The position numbers were made by a program, and so were the translations under genes. A model generated the notes under the pieces. It saw nothing but the letters and a program-made list of their open reading frames with translations, did not search any database and was not told the DNA's origin. From Thermococcus litoralis DSM 5473 (GTDB lineage: Archaea > Methanobacteriota_B > Thermococci > Thermococcales > Thermococcaceae): a DNA stretch of 64,000 nucleotides. The stretch spans positions 2,071,224 to 2,135,223 of the forward strand of contig NC_022084.1 in the NCBI RefSeq assembly GCF_000246985.2. The letters are read 5' to 3'. The first letter of the stretch is position 1, and each line of letters opens with the position of its first letter. This document shows, in pieces, positions 55,268 through 64,000 of this stretch.

Positions 55268-56014
55268 ATGATAGTGTATTTCATCGGCACTGGGGGCAGT
55301 GAAGGAATTCCAGCTCATCTTTGCACATGCCAAACATGTGAAGAAGCCCGCAAATTGGGTTTTGCCCAAAGAAAACCCTCCACGCTGGCTATAATCACCA
55401 AAAATAAAAAAGCCGTTCTTATAGACGTTGGAACGGATATTAGGGATTTACTGCACGTTCCTCTTGAGGCAATCCTCCTCACTCACTGGCACCACGATCA
55501 CATATATGGCTTATATAAGCTCCGGTGGATTGCAAAGAAAACAACCCTTTATGCCCCAAAAGGAGATGCAGACTGGCTCATGGTTAACGACCCCAAGAAT
55601 ATTGATGTGAAGTTCATCAAAGCTGGGGATGTCTTGGAAATTGATTCCCTTAGAATAACCGCTCTAAAACTCAACCATCAAGTGGAAACCCTAGGCTACC
55701 TGATAGAGGAAGACAACAAGAGTGTGGCGGTTCTTTATGACACCAAGGGACTTCCCGAAGAGACACTCGAACTATTAGAGAAGAAAAACCTTCGCCTAGC
55801 TATTGTGGATGCCACCTATTCACCGGGCATAGATGATCCCTATCACAACAACGTCGATGAGGGAGCTCAAATTGGGCTTAAACTGGCAGAAAGAACGCTT
55901 TTAAGCCACATATCTCACAAAAACCTCCCGTTTTTAATGCTGGATGAGTACGTAAGAAAGAAATATGGAGGAAAAGTTCTTGTAGCATACGATGGGATGC
56001 TCTTTTACGTGTGA
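55268..56014 (+). CDS. Metallo-beta-lactamase-fold hydrolase, PhnP-like
   Basis: About 248 aa. Starts MIVYFIGTGGSEGIPAHLCTC with a CTCQTC pair of the PhnP/COG1235 group, and holds the metal motif LLTHWHHDHIYG near 75, a later Asp in LYDTKGLP and His in LSHISHKN. Likely a phosphodiesterase; substrate unknown. ATG 55268 follows GGTGG. It is followed 6 bases on by the nitroreductase. Confidence 0.83.
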   Translation: MIVYFIGTGGSEGIPAHLCTCQTCEEARKLGFAQRKPSTLAIITKNKKAVLIDVGTDIRDLLHVPLEAILLTHWHHDHIYGLYKLRWIAKKTTLYAPKGDADWLMVNDPKNIDVKFIKAGDVLEIDSLRITALKLNHQVETLGYLIEEDNKSVAVLYDTKGLPEETLELLEKKNLRLAIVDATYSPGIDDPYHNNVDEGAQIGLKLAERTLLSHISHKNLPFLMLDEYVRKKYGGKVLVAYDGMLFYV

Positions 56015-56020
56015 GGTGAG

Positions 56021-56599
56021 ATGATGATACCCGAGCTTGCTAAAAGAAGGAAAACCGTGAGAAAATTCAGAAAAGAAAAGCCGCCCATAGAGAAGCTCTT
56101 AATGGCTTTAGAAGCAGCAAAAGAAGCTCCCTCCGGAATGAATGCCCAGCCGTGGCATTTTGTTATCGTTGAGAGCATTGAAATGAAGAAACAGATTCGG
56201 GAGATCTGCGAGAGAGGAGAGAGAAAGTTTTACGAGAAAATGAAAGGAAAACTTGGAGAGTGGCTGCAGGAGAAGGGGTTTACATGGCAAAAGCCCTTTT
56301 TGAGTGAAGCTCCCTATCTCGTTCTCGTGTTTACCGATGTTAGGGCGCCTTTTGCAGTCCAGTCAACATGGCTTGCTGTAGGGTATCTCTTGCTTGCCCT
56401 TGAGGAAGAAGGGCTCGGCACGGTAACTTACACTCCTCCCAATCCCAAAGAGCTTGAAGAACTTGTAAATGCTCCTAAATATTACAAGCTCCAGACAATA
56501 CTGCCTGTAGGTTATCCCGACGATGAAAAGCCTAAATACGAAAGAAAAGCCCTTAAAGAAGTTATCAGCTTTGAAAAATTTGAAGAAAAAGAAAGCTAG
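56021..56599 (+). CDS. Nitroreductase-family flavoprotein
   Basis: FMN-dependent oxidoreductase of 192 aa: RRKTVRKFRKEKPPIEKLLMALEAAKEAPSGMNAQPWHFVIV is the FMN-binding start and EEEGLGTVTYTPPNP the later signature. Natural substrate unknown. ATG 56021 and 56024 are both possible after GGTGAG. Probably in an operon with the PhnP-like gene. Its 3' end meets the convergent lipoprotein gene. Confidence 0.85.
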   Translation: MMIPELAKRRKTVRKFRKEKPPIEKLLMALEAAKEAPSGMNAQPWHFVIVESIEMKKQIREICERGERKFYEKMKGKLGEWLQEKGFTWQKPFLSEAPYLVLVFTDVRAPFAVQSTWLAVGYLLLALEEEGLGTVTYTPPNPKELEELVNAPKYYKLQTILPVGYPDDEKPKYERKALKEVISFEKFEEKES

Positions 56600-56600
56600 C

Positions 56601-57728
56601 TTACTTGCTCCACTCCAAGGTCTTCGAGCTTGAGGTATGCATATATATATAAAGCTCCTCGTTGGTCTTTGGATCTTTATACCCATAAGTCCCCTCACCC
56701 TCTATTACGAGAGGCAGGTAAGGAGAGATCTTTCCTTTTCCACTCAATGAGAGCCCCTCTGCTCCGGCGTAACTCCATTGAGCCTCTACAACCTTGAAGG
56801 ATAGACCTCCAAGCGTAATACTTCCATCGGGTTTTGTCTCCCAAGTCCATGTGTGCAGTCCATCGCTCCAGGTTCCGCTCTGTGGAACGAGCAAGTTGTA
56901 ATCTTCCCATGTGTACCATATCCCAAAGTGAATTGTTGCAAACCAGCCCATGTAGAGGTAGCTCAAATCATAGTCAACGTCAGAGAGAATGTCATTGTCA
57001 CCCTCAAAGTAGGGGAACAAACCGCTCTGGAATGGCGTTGGATTGTAGAATGCAAATGTTTTTCCATTGTATTCAATTCTCATCCCCACAAACTGTGCAT
57101 CTCCCCCATAGGGAGATAACGCAGCAAACCATGCAATATCCCATGGATAAATAGCGGCAGTGGTCTGGTTGCTCTTGTACCAAATTGTTATTGTGAGCTT
57201 CCCCTCCAAGCTTTCAGCCTTTATTGGAGTAACCACCGTCTGATACGCCCAAACCTCGAATTCGCCCAAATCTTTTTTATTCATTTGCATATCTTGTCCA
57301 TAAACATGTATGGTTTCTTTTCCAATTTTCTTCTCAATTTCATATTCGTACATAGGTGCTGTTTGATTTGGCTTAACCTTGTAGTAGTATTTGTAATAGG
57401 TTATGATATACCTTTTTCCATTAAGCTCGAAGGGAGCGTACTCCCATGGTCTCCAATAAGCTTCCTCCGTGGGAGTTTGAGTAGTTGTAGTTTGAGTTGG
57501 AGTCTCAGTTGTGGTGGTTGTAGTGTAAGTTGTGGTTGTTTGTGTGGGGGAAGAAGTCGTCGTAGTTTGGGCCGGAGAAGAGGTTGTAGTCTGGGTGAGG
57601 GTTTCACTTTGTGTGGTGGTCTGTGTTGGGGTAGAAGTTTCTTGGGTTTTTGTTCCTCCTCCAATACAGCCAGCTATAAAAACCAAACCAACCAAAAAGA
57701 AAGCCAACAAGAGGTTGAATTTTTTCAT
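56601..57728 (-). CDS. Thr-rich-linker lipoprotein, 3' end possibly shifted at an (AT)5 repeat
   Basis: Signal peptide and lipobox (FFLVGLVFIAGC), then about 65 residues of Thr/Gln/Ser low-complexity linker, a likely glycosylated stalk, and a 280-residue soluble domain rich in aromatic residues (KRYIITYYKYYYKVKP, FGIWYTWEDYNLLVPQSGTW). No family recognised. The last 13 residues (MHTSSSKTLEWSK) look unlike the rest. Losing one AT from the (AT)5 run at 56641-56650 would instead give YAYLKLEDLGVEQVS and a stop at 56596-56598. Confidence 0.75.
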   Translation of the reverse strand: MKKFNLLLAFFLVGLVFIAGCIGGGTKTQETSTPTQTTTQSETLTQTTTSSPAQTTTTSSPTQTTTTYTTTTTTETPTQTTTTQTPTEEAYWRPWEYAPFELNGKRYIITYYKYYYKVKPNQTAPMYEYEIEKKIGKETIHVYGQDMQMNKKDLGEFEVWAYQTVVTPIKAESLEGKLTITIWYKSNQTTAAIYPWDIAWFAALSPYGGDAQFVGMRIEYNGKTFAFYNPTPFQSGLFPYFEGDNDILSDVDYDLSYLYMGWFATIHFGIWYTWEDYNLLVPQSGTWSDGLHTWTWETKPDGSITLGGLSFKVVEAQWSYAGAEGLSLSGKGKISPYLPLVIEGEGTYGYKDPKTNEELYIYMHTSSSKTLEWSK

Positions 57729-57895
57729 GTCTCTTTACCTCCACTAAGAGCCCGAGTAGGGCCGATTTTGGAGACTTACATTACTATTTTGGACATTCAT
57801 CCTTAAATATTTTTCTTTTATTCAAAATAAAACGAAAATTTGGCGAAAATAGTTCTAAGATTGAACCTTAAATTTTGACATTGATATAGTAAATT

Positions 57896-58342
57896 TCAGC
57901 CTTTTAGATGCTCTTCAAGCTCTTTCAGCACTTCCATTTGTTCTTGAGTCTCGACTGCGGAAGGCTTAAGGGAGCGCACCTTTGCAAGTGCTTCCCTTAA
58001 AGAAAGCCCATGAGCGTGCATAAGGTATGCAGTTACCACAGTTCCACTCCTTCCACTTCCGCCAAGGCAATGTACCAAGACCTTTTTGCCTTCTTTGGTT
58101 TTCTTTTCTATCCACTCGACAATCTTAAGCAGCTCCTCTAAAGATGGTGCGGTAAAGTCCTCTATTGGTGCATAAAGAACTTCAACACCCCTTTTGGTAA
58201 GCTCCTCCAAGTCGTAATACAGCTCGTATTCGTAGGTAAGAACAACCACAGCATTAAATTTTTCCGCAATTTCTGGAATGTTTTCCGGGTAAGGCATAGG
58301 TGAAAAAGCCACATTCTCATCAACGAACTTTGGATACACCAT
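57896..58342 (-). CDS. Dual-specificity protein phosphatase
   Basis: About 148 aa with the P-loop HCLGGSGRSG (HCX5R plus Ser) near 90-100 and the general-acid Asp in APIEDFTAPS. Removes phosphate from Tyr and Ser/Thr in proteins; related to the small archaeal phosphatase known in T. kodakarensis. ATG 58342 (MVYPKFVDENVAFS) fits relatives; the upstream MGLK reading does not. Partners unknown. Confidence 0.9.
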   Translation of the reverse strand: MVYPKFVDENVAFSPMPYPENIPEIAEKFNAVVVLTYEYELYYDLEELTKRGVEVLYAPIEDFTAPSLEELLKIVEWIEKKTKEGKKVLVHCLGGSGRSGTVVTAYLMHAHGLSLREALAKVRSLKPSAVETQEQMEVLKELEEHLKG

Positions 58343-58415
58343 TTTTAGCCCCATCCCAAAATTCGCTGGATAACATTATAAACTCTTACGCTGATCTTTA
58401 GTTAAGGTGAGAAAA

Positions 58416-60002
58416 ATGAGAAAAGAAGAGCTTAGGCTCTTTCTGCCAGTTTTGGTTTTTATAGGAATCTTGTGGTTTTTCAGACCGTGGTTCCATGGAA
58501 TTGCAATGAGCTTTTACAGAAACCCAACGATAATATACCTCTTCATCATATTAGCAGCCATCTTAATATACAGCTCCAAGAAAAAGTTTGTTGAAGAACC
58601 CACAAGAAGAAATGCCTCATTGGGAGGTATCTTTGCCTTAGTGATCCTCTTATTGATCATTATCTCGGTATTCACAGGAGCCCTTTCAAATACCGCCCTT
58701 TACAAAGAATATCACCCCATCCAAGTTTCAAACGAGCTCGAACTTTCAAGCAGTAAGATCAGGATTTTGCCCAAGTTAACTGCGTACCGTTATGCGGTCG
58801 ATACGATAGAATATGCCCGATATACACTAGGTTCTTCCCATCTAACCATTAGGGACGGAACTCCGGTTTGGGGGTTCTTTATAATCCCCGATGGAGCATG
58901 GAACGCAATAAGGCTCAAAGATAAGGGTGTTCTCTTCGTTGACATGAACACCACCCAAGCAAGAATGAAAAGAATCGAGAACGAACTCCAAGTCGGCCCA
59001 GGAATGCAGATATTTGACAACCTTGAGTGGAATCTCTACAAAAAGCACTATCTAATAGACCTCGACATTCCGCGGGCACTCTATTACGAGGGCAAGATTT
59101 ACATCGTTGTGCCCTACATCTCGTACAGCTTCCGCGTCTTTTATACCGTTCCCGAATGGGGAGGAGTCTTAATCGTTGATGAAGATGGCAACATAGAGGA
59201 TCTAACCCCTGAAGAAGCCGTTAAAGATGAACGTCTTAAGGACTTTCCAATCTTCCCAGAGCTTTTAACAAGAAAGATCGTTCACGCTCAAAATTACTGG
59301 AAGGAAAGTGTGCTTTCAAACATAAAGAACCTCTGGCTTCACCACGAGAACCAGATAGAGCTTATAGATGTGAGTGGTCAAGGAAACAGACAGCCTTTCC
59401 TTGTCATTGCCAACGATGGGAAAGAATACTGGATGATTGCTGTGGAGCCATATGGTAGGGCCCATGGGTTAGCTGCAATATATTTAATCAATGCTCAAAC
59501 TGGAGAAATGAGCCAAGTAAAGTTCGAGACCCCTCTAACAGGGCCAGTAAAAGCAATAGATTATGTTAAAAAAGCCCTCCCAACTTTCGACTGGAGCCAG
59601 TTTATGGCAGTTGAGCCGATTCCAATCTTCCTAAACGGAGAGCTATGGTGGAGGGTTGCGATAATCCCCGGAAGCGGTTCGGGTGTTGCGAAGATAGCTT
59701 TTGTAAATGCGGAGACCAAAGACGTGCAGATTTTTGAAAACGAAGACGAAGTTAGAGCGTTCCTTCTCTATGGGCAGGTAGGAGCAAAAGTTGAGGAGAT
59801 CAGCGGAGTTGTTAAGGGAATGTACTCATACATCAAAGAGGGAAACACCCACTGGGTACTGATAATTGGAAACGAAACTCTCCATTTAAGTGCAGACCAG
59901 TTAAGCGATGAGCTCATCCTCAAAGTGCTTAGCTTAAGAGAAGGAGACAGCGTAACTGTAAAAATAAGTGAAGGAAGGGTCGTGGAGATCGAGAAAAAGT
60001 AG
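58416..60002 (+). CDS. Large membrane-anchored protein of unknown function
   Basis: About 528 aa. Three hydrophobic helices in the first 95 residues (LFLPVLVFIGILWFF, IIYLFIILAAILIYSS, GIFALVILLLIIISVF), then about 430 residues outside the membrane, rich in beta strands, with blocks such as GPVKAIDYVKKALPTFDWS and YSYIKEGNTHWVLIIGNE. No known family. ATG 58416 follows GGTGA. It may form a group with the two membrane genes after it, but has a 150-base gap before them. Confidence 0.7.
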   Translation: MRKEELRLFLPVLVFIGILWFFRPWFHGIAMSFYRNPTIIYLFIILAAILIYSSKKKFVEEPTRRNASLGGIFALVILLLIIISVFTGALSNTALYKEYHPIQVSNELELSSSKIRILPKLTAYRYAVDTIEYARYTLGSSHLTIRDGTPVWGFFIIPDGAWNAIRLKDKGVLFVDMNTTQARMKRIENELQVGPGMQIFDNLEWNLYKKHYLIDLDIPRALYYEGKIYIVVPYISYSFRVFYTVPEWGGVLIVDEDGNIEDLTPEEAVKDERLKDFPIFPELLTRKIVHAQNYWKESVLSNIKNLWLHHENQIELIDVSGQGNRQPFLVIANDGKEYWMIAVEPYGRAHGLAAIYLINAQTGEMSQVKFETPLTGPVKAIDYVKKALPTFDWSQFMAVEPIPIFLNGELWWRVAIIPGSGSGVAKIAFVNAETKDVQIFENEDEVRAFLLYGQVGAKVEEISGVVKGMYSYIKEGNTHWVLIIGNETLHLSADQLSDELILKVLSLREGDSVTVKISEGRVVEIEKK

Positions 60003-60152
60003 AAGTAAGAGAGCATGAAAAAAACATTTTCGCTTTTCCCTCTTTTTAGTAGCTCTGATTTTTTGTAAAACTAGAAATATGAGGGAGATTTCCGATATTC
60101 CTGAGCAAAAGATAAATACTAGTTCCACCTACAGCACTTTGGGGGACTGCAA

Positions 60153-60560
60153 ATGAAAGAAAGCACCAAGGCTTTCCTCTTTCTCATCTTTGCAACTCCA
60201 TTGTGGACTTTAATAGCTTTTGGGATAGAAAAACTCGAAAGTATTTATGGCAAAATTTACCCTGAAATCCTCTTCTTCATCTATCCAACCCTTATTGTGG
60301 CTTTAATAACCACGATTTTTCTATGGAAGTTGCAGATTTCTCTCCCAGAATTTGCTGTAATGGCAAGCATCGCTCCCCTCATAGTAGCAATACCAATTTC
60401 TATAGTAACGATGATTGAAGACCTTCGCTCCAGCCCTTATCACAGCGATGACCCGGGCTTTTTTGTTTTCCTTCTCTTTTATCTATTTCCCGTGGTTTCC
60501 TTCCTTTTAGGGGCATTCATATACTACACCATAGCCCGCTTAAAAGGTGATGCACAATGA
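60153..60560 (+). CDS. Four-helix membrane protein, function unknown
   Basis: One hundred thirty-five residues, four hydrophobic segments (AFLFLIFATPLWTLIAFGI, ILFFIYPTLIVALITTIFLW, FAVMASIAPLIVAIPISIV, FFVFLLFYLFPVVSFLLGAFIYY). A TATA box (AAAGATAAATA near 60108-60118) lies upstream and GGGGGA precedes ATG 60153. It overlaps the next gene by 4 bases. Confidence 0.68.
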   Translation: MKESTKAFLFLIFATPLWTLIAFGIEKLESIYGKIYPEILFFIYPTLIVALITTIFLWKLQISLPEFAVMASIAPLIVAIPISIVTMIEDLRSSPYHSDDPGFFVFLLFYLFPVVSFLLGAFIYYTIARLKGDAQ

Positions 60561-61348
60561 GACGTCAAACCGTTATCTTAATGCTGGTTTCCCTATTGCT
60601 TTTGCTTCTCTTAATCCCAATAAGACTGGCTATAATGATTTTGCTGGATATAAGTGACATCTCTAAGATTTTGCCACGTAGTGCCTCTTTCTTGCCAGTA
60701 ATTGGGAGTGTTTTGTCTGCGTTTATTGTGGGATTTTTGGTTAAAATTGTAACATTGAAGATTTATAAAGAAGAAAAACCAGCTAGAATAGCTTTTTTGG
60801 CGATCTTTTTCATTGCACTTCTTATCTCTGTGTATACAATCAACGTTCCAAGTATTGGACCCTCTCCACAGAAAGTCATCTACTATACCCTTTATGAAAA
60901 TGAGGTCTACGTTAACCCCTATTTCGGAGAAATTTCCCTCCCATTTAAAGAAATGGACTGGACAAAAGAATATGGTCTAAGGCTTAGCAGATATCTGAAG
61001 AGAGAGGAAGGAATAGTTAACGGAACCGGTGGGTTTGTGTTCCAGAACATAAGCAGTGTTTACATGGGGATTTTTGTTTATCCCAGTCCACACAAGAACC
61101 CTAAATGCGAAAACGCTCTCAGAGATCTCGAAGAGATGCTCAAAAATAAAGGATGGCAAAGTATAGAAGTTCCTCCCGAAGCTCTGAAAAAGAGAAATTT
61201 CATCGGAAGGCTTATCAATGCCACGATGCTTCAACAAGGCAACAAAGCCGTATACTTAGAATGCTCAGACGTGATGGCATATGGGAGGTTGATAATTCTG
61301 TATGGAGAAAAAGAAGAAGTCATTGAACTCGCTTCAATCTTGAGCTAG
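60557..61348 (+). CDS. Membrane-anchored protein, function unknown
   Basis: About 263 aa: three hydrophobic helices in the first 105 residues, then an extracellular domain with Asn-X-Ser/Thr sites (IVNGTGGFVFQNISSVY, LINATMLQ) and two Cys (CENALRDLEEML; ECSDVMAYG). Co-transcribed with the preceding gene by a 4-base overlap. No family recognised. Convergent with the LigB-type gene, stops adjacent. Confidence 0.67.
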   Translation: MRRQTVILMLVSLLLLLLLIPIRLAIMILLDISDISKILPRSASFLPVIGSVLSAFIVGFLVKIVTLKIYKEEKPARIAFLAIFFIALLISVYTINVPSIGPSPQKVIYYTLYENEVYVNPYFGEISLPFKEMDWTKEYGLRLSRYLKREEGIVNGTGGFVFQNISSVYMGIFVYPSPHKNPKCENALRDLEEMLKNKGWQSIEVPPEALKKRNFIGRLINATMLQQGNKAVYLECSDVMAYGRLIILYGEKEEVIELASILS

Positions 61349-62134
61349 CTATTCCCTTATGAACAAAGCCGCGCCCATGCCAAAGTATGATGGGCAAGTG
61401 TAAGCAGCTTTTATGAGCTTCATTGGAACCTTCCTTAAAACGCCGTAAAGGACGAGCAGCTGCCAGTAGCTGTCCGGCAAAGCTTTGTTTATTAGCTCAT
61501 CCGGTATCTCAAGGAGCCCTTCAAGTCTATTTTCTTGAATTATTCTCATGATGAGCTCATCATATCCCTTAGCTTCTGGTGCATAGCCGTACGGGCCGTT
61601 GCCGTGTGCATGGGCATGGTCCGCACTCGCTATGAAGGCTGCCCTTTTCTCATAGTTTTCAAGGACTTCCCCAACTACCTCACCAAATTTGACGAGCGTT
61701 TCTTTCGGAATGTGCCGTGCGGGAGTTAAAAGCACCAATGCTCTCTTTTCCAAGAAGTGGAGAGGGATAAGTTCTCCCCAGGTTAAGGGAAAACGGGAGT
61801 ATTCCCCGCTCAGCGAGGCAAAGTTTATATCAACCACGGGCAAACCTTCAGTCTTTGCCTTTAGGCATATCTCTCTGGCAAGCTCTTTGTCCGTTTTGTA
61901 TTCCCCTGGAAGCTGAACTCCAGCAAAGCCGAGCCACGAAATTAGATTCTCAGCCATTATAACCCTAAGGGCTTCACTCATGCGAACATTATGAGGACTT
62001 ATAAGAACATAAACTTCAGCCTTTGAAAGCTCCCTGCCAATTTCCTTAAGGACTTCTGCAAGCTTTCTCGTCTCCTCGTCCTCTGGCTTGAGAACAGGGT
62101 TTCCATGAGGCATCATAGCTGCACTAATTAACAT
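61349..62134 (-). CDS. LigB-family extradiol dioxygenase-like protein
   Basis: About 261 aa of the class III extradiol dioxygenase (LigB/DODA/MEMO-related) fold: MMPHGNPVL and ISPHNVRMS with the metal His, and IASADHAHAHGNGPYGY near 165. A non-haem iron enzyme opening aromatic rings is the family norm, but archaeal members are untested. ATG 62134 follows GGTGATG. It starts 4 bases after the thrC stop, so the two are co-transcribed. Confidence 0.8.
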   Translation of the reverse strand: MLISAAMMPHGNPVLKPEDEETRKLAEVLKEIGRELSKAEVYVLISPHNVRMSEALRVIMAENLISWLGFAGVQLPGEYKTDKELAREICLKAKTEGLPVVDINFASLSGEYSRFPLTWGELIPLHFLEKRALVLLTPARHIPKETLVKFGEVVGEVLENYEKRAAFIASADHAHAHGNGPYGYAPEAKGYDELIMRIIQENRLEGLLEIPDELINKALPDSYWQLLVLYGVLRKVPMKLIKAAYTCPSYFGMGAALFIRE

Positions 62135-62138
62135 TGCA

Positions 62139-63290
62139 TCACCACCTAAAACATTCCTCAAGGGATTCTAAAGAACATTCTTCTACTTTTGGAGCTTCAA
62201 TGTGGCTTAAAGTCTTTAATCCAGCCCCGGTGAGAATGCTAACGACCTTCGCTCCTTCTTTAATGACGCCTCTTTCTCTGAGCTTTCTTATTGCACTAAC
62301 TCCTGTTGCAGAGGCAGGCTGAACAAAGAGACCTTCTCTGCCAAGGGCTCTCTGTGCTTCTAGTATTTCCCCATCTCTAACGGTAACGCATAGCCCGTCA
62401 AGTTCTCTCAAACGTCTCAGCACTGCGTTCCCGCTTGGCGGGTAGGGATTTTCTATGGCGTGGGCTATTGTGTGCGGGCTCTCAAACCTCTCTATTCTAT
62501 CTTTTCCACTGTTGAAGGCTTTGCATATCGGGGAACAGCCTTCTGCTTGAACCACCACAAAACGAGGGAGGTTTTCAATTAACCCACTCTCTTTAAGTTC
62601 TAAAAATCCCTTCACAATCCCTCTAAACAGGCCTCCTGAGGAAGTGGGAATCACTACGTAGTCTGGAGTTATTTCCTCAATTATTTCGAAGCTTATACTC
62701 TTATAACCCTCAATCCTAAAGGGATCGTCCGAGTTTATGAAGTATATACCCTTTTTCTGGCCTATTTCAAGGCTTTTGTAATAGAGCTCCCCGTAATCTC
62801 CATGAACTTTGATGATTTTTGCTCCATAAACTTCTAAAGCTTTGAGTTTTTCTTCTGCTATCGTCGATGAAACGAGGATGTACGTTTCGAGTCCAGCATA
62901 TGCCCCATAAGCGGCCACACTTGCCGCCATATTACCCGTTGAGACCGTACCAATCTTTTCAAACCCCAGCTGAAGAGCCCTATGAATGCCGAGATAAGTC
63001 CCCCTGTCCTTAAAGCTCCACGTGGGATTTGTGGTCTCGTTTTTGAGATAAAGTTTAACTCCAAGCTCCTTTGAGAGCTTTTTTGCCTTTGTTAGTGGGG
63101 TGTCCCCCTCTCCAAGACTTAGCTCTGGCTTGAGGTCAAATGGGAAAAATCCGGAGAATCTCTCCCAAACTCTTCTCCCTATTCCGGGAACGCTCTTGAA
63201 AAGTTCAAGCTCCAAGGGTTCTCCGCACTCACACCTTTGATATGGCTTTCTCAGAGAGTACCCTCTCCCGCATGCAGTACATTTCAGCAT
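62139..63290 (-). CDS. thrC: Threonine synthase
   Basis: PLP enzyme turning O-phosphohomoserine into threonine. An N-terminal zinc ribbon (CTACGRGY, CECGEP) comes first, then LSLGEGDTPLTKA, the PLP lysine in NPTWSFKDRGTYLG near 95 and the phosphate loop in VSTGNMAASVAAYG. Late landmarks are FVQPASATGVSAI and SILTGAGLKT. About 383 aa. ATG 63290 follows GGAGGTG. It starts 23 bases after the agmatinase stop. Confidence 0.93.
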   Translation of the reverse strand: MLKCTACGRGYSLRKPYQRCECGEPLELELFKSVPGIGRRVWERFSGFFPFDLKPELSLGEGDTPLTKAKKLSKELGVKLYLKNETTNPTWSFKDRGTYLGIHRALQLGFEKIGTVSTGNMAASVAAYGAYAGLETYILVSSTIAEEKLKALEVYGAKIIKVHGDYGELYYKSLEIGQKKGIYFINSDDPFRIEGYKSISFEIIEEITPDYVVIPTSSGGLFRGIVKGFLELKESGLIENLPRFVVVQAEGCSPICKAFNSGKDRIERFESPHTIAHAIENPYPPSGNAVLRRLRELDGLCVTVRDGEILEAQRALGREGLFVQPASATGVSAIRKLRERGVIKEGAKVVSILTGAGLKTLSHIEAPKVEECSLESLEECFRW

Positions 63291-63313
63291 GAATTCACCT
63301 CCAACATGCACCG

Positions 63314-64000
63314 TCATTTGGTTTTTGCGGCTTTCCCCAGAACTTCCCTTATTATCTTTGCAGCAGCAAAAGCACTTATACCTTTGTAATCGTACTTAGG
63401 ATTGAGCTCCACAATGTCAAAGGCAATTATTTCCACGTTCAAGCTCTTTATTACCTCGACAAGCTCCCTCGTGCTTAGACCTCCAGGCTCAGGATTTCCC
63501 ACGCCAGGGGCAAAGGCCGGATCTAGGACGTCCATATCAAACGAAAGGTATGCTTTTTCGAATGGAACTTGGATCACTGGGGAACGATAAATCCCCGATG
63601 CAGAGATTATTTTTACTCCATGCTCCTTTGCAAATTCGACCTGTTCTCTTGTAGGTGCCCTCACACCAATTTGGACAACGTTCTCCCCTTTTACCCAGCC
63701 CTCCTCTATCAATCGCCTTACCGTGCAGGCGTGGGAGTATTCATCGCCATCGTATTCTGGGTACATATCTGGATGAGCATCAAAGTAAATCAAGCCGAAA
63801 TCCTCGTTTGAGGCTTCTTTAATCGCCTTAAAAGTTGCATAGGTTATAGAATGATCTCCACCTAGAAAAAGGAAGAGTTCTCCATTATAATGCTTCCTAA
63901 CTATTGCGTTAACCTTTTCAACTAGCTCCTCGAAGGTGTCCGCCTTGATATCACCTAAATCCTTGTAACTCCAATGTTCAGTCAGATTTACTAACTCTTC
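63314..64000 (-). CDS. speB: Agmatinase/arginase-family ureohydrolase (5' end outside window)
   Basis: Manganese ureohydrolase. The frame stays open to the window edge and includes FLFLGGDHSITYATF, LIYFDAHPDMYPEY and YLSFDMDVLDPAFAPGVGNPEPGG, which carry the metal His and Asp ligands. Family ends (VELNPKYD, AAAKIIREVLG) are complete. In Thermococcales these enzymes act on agmatine or aminopropylagmatine in polyamine synthesis. The true start is upstream on the minus strand, beyond base 64000. Confidence 0.9.
   Translation of the reverse strand, partial: EELVNLTEHWSYKDLGDIKADTFEELVEKVNAIVRKHYNGELFLFLGGDHSITYATFKAIKEASNEDFGLIYFDAHPDMYPEYDGDEYSHACTVRRLIEEGWVKGENVVQIGVRAPTREQVEFAKEHGVKIISASGIYRSPVIQVPFEKAYLSFDMDVLDPAFAPGVGNPEPGGLSTRELVEVIKSLNVEIIAFDIVELNPKYDYKGISAFAAAKIIREVLGKAAKTK

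Noticed and set aside
57285-57806. A frame rich in Gly, Ser and Cys opposite the lipoprotein gene
   Set aside because: It is the reverse of the Thr-rich linker repeat and has no other support.

Overview
The window is a 64 kb piece of a hyperthermophilic archaeon of the order Thermococcales, most likely a low-GC Thermococcus; the species cannot be fixed from sequence alone. The signs are an aldehyde:ferredoxin oxidoreductase with its MoaD-like and radical SAM partners, an ATPase-type HypB beside HypA and a hydrogenase protease, a fused di-myo-inositol-phosphate synthase, archaeal AsnRS and ProRS, AOR, HypA and prolidase sequences very close to Pyrococcus/Thermococcus enzymes, archaeal TATA promoters, GGTGA-type ribosome binding sites, and a C/D box guide RNA. 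Genes are dense, short and tightly packed, with many 4-base overlaps. There is no rRNA, CRISPR array or intact insertion sequence.

Layout. 1-3.8 kb: protein disulfide oxidoreductase tail, trmY, a frameshifted MTA/SAH deaminase, asnS, tRNA-Arg(TCT) and a C/D box sRNA. 3.8-5.5 kb: hypA-hypB-type ATPase-hydrogenase protease operon. 5.5-8.6 kb: class III aminotransferase/racemase and alanine/glycine symporter. 8.7-11.9 kb: aor-moaD-cmo tungstoenzyme cluster. 12-22 kb: DIP synthase, M32 carboxypeptidase, ASCH protein, GGR-family reductase, pyroglutamyl peptidase, proS, two D-2-hydroxyacid dehydrogenases, a DUF47 protein and ketopantoate reductase. 22-30 kb: an RNA methyltransferase, ogt, TPR protein, NAC, a broken AhpD-like gene, HflX, prolidase and a tRNA methylthiotransferase.

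30.6-35.6 kb is a segment of clearly higher GC carrying an SDR dehydrogenase, two secreted membrane-anchored proteins, a frameshifted DUF4855-like gene and the 3' half of a UPF0282 gene. Both edges fall inside genes, which suggests replacement by recombination with DNA from a higher-GC relative. Next come a DUF835 protein, tRNA-Arg(CCG), a 456-base gene-free stretch with three strong stem-loops, and a DEAD-box helicase.

39-49 kb: a lipoprotein phosphoesterase, pit phosphate permease with its DUF47 partner, a lone RAM domain, an acetamidase split by an in-frame stop, a protein kinase, an S9 peptidase and MptE. 49-54.7 kb: a complete five-gene peptide ABC importer. 54.7-64 kb: Mut7-C protein, metallo-beta-lactamase hydrolase, nitroreductase, a Thr-rich lipoprotein, a dual-specificity phosphatase, three unknown membrane proteins, LigB-type dioxygenase, thrC and a partial agmatinase.

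Together the genes describe a peptide-eating heterotroph: peptide import, several peptidases, amino acid transport and conversion, tungsten-dependent aldehyde oxidation and hydrogenase maturation. Five genes carry disruptions, most of them in short repeats or homopolymers; raw reads would tell decay from assembly error.
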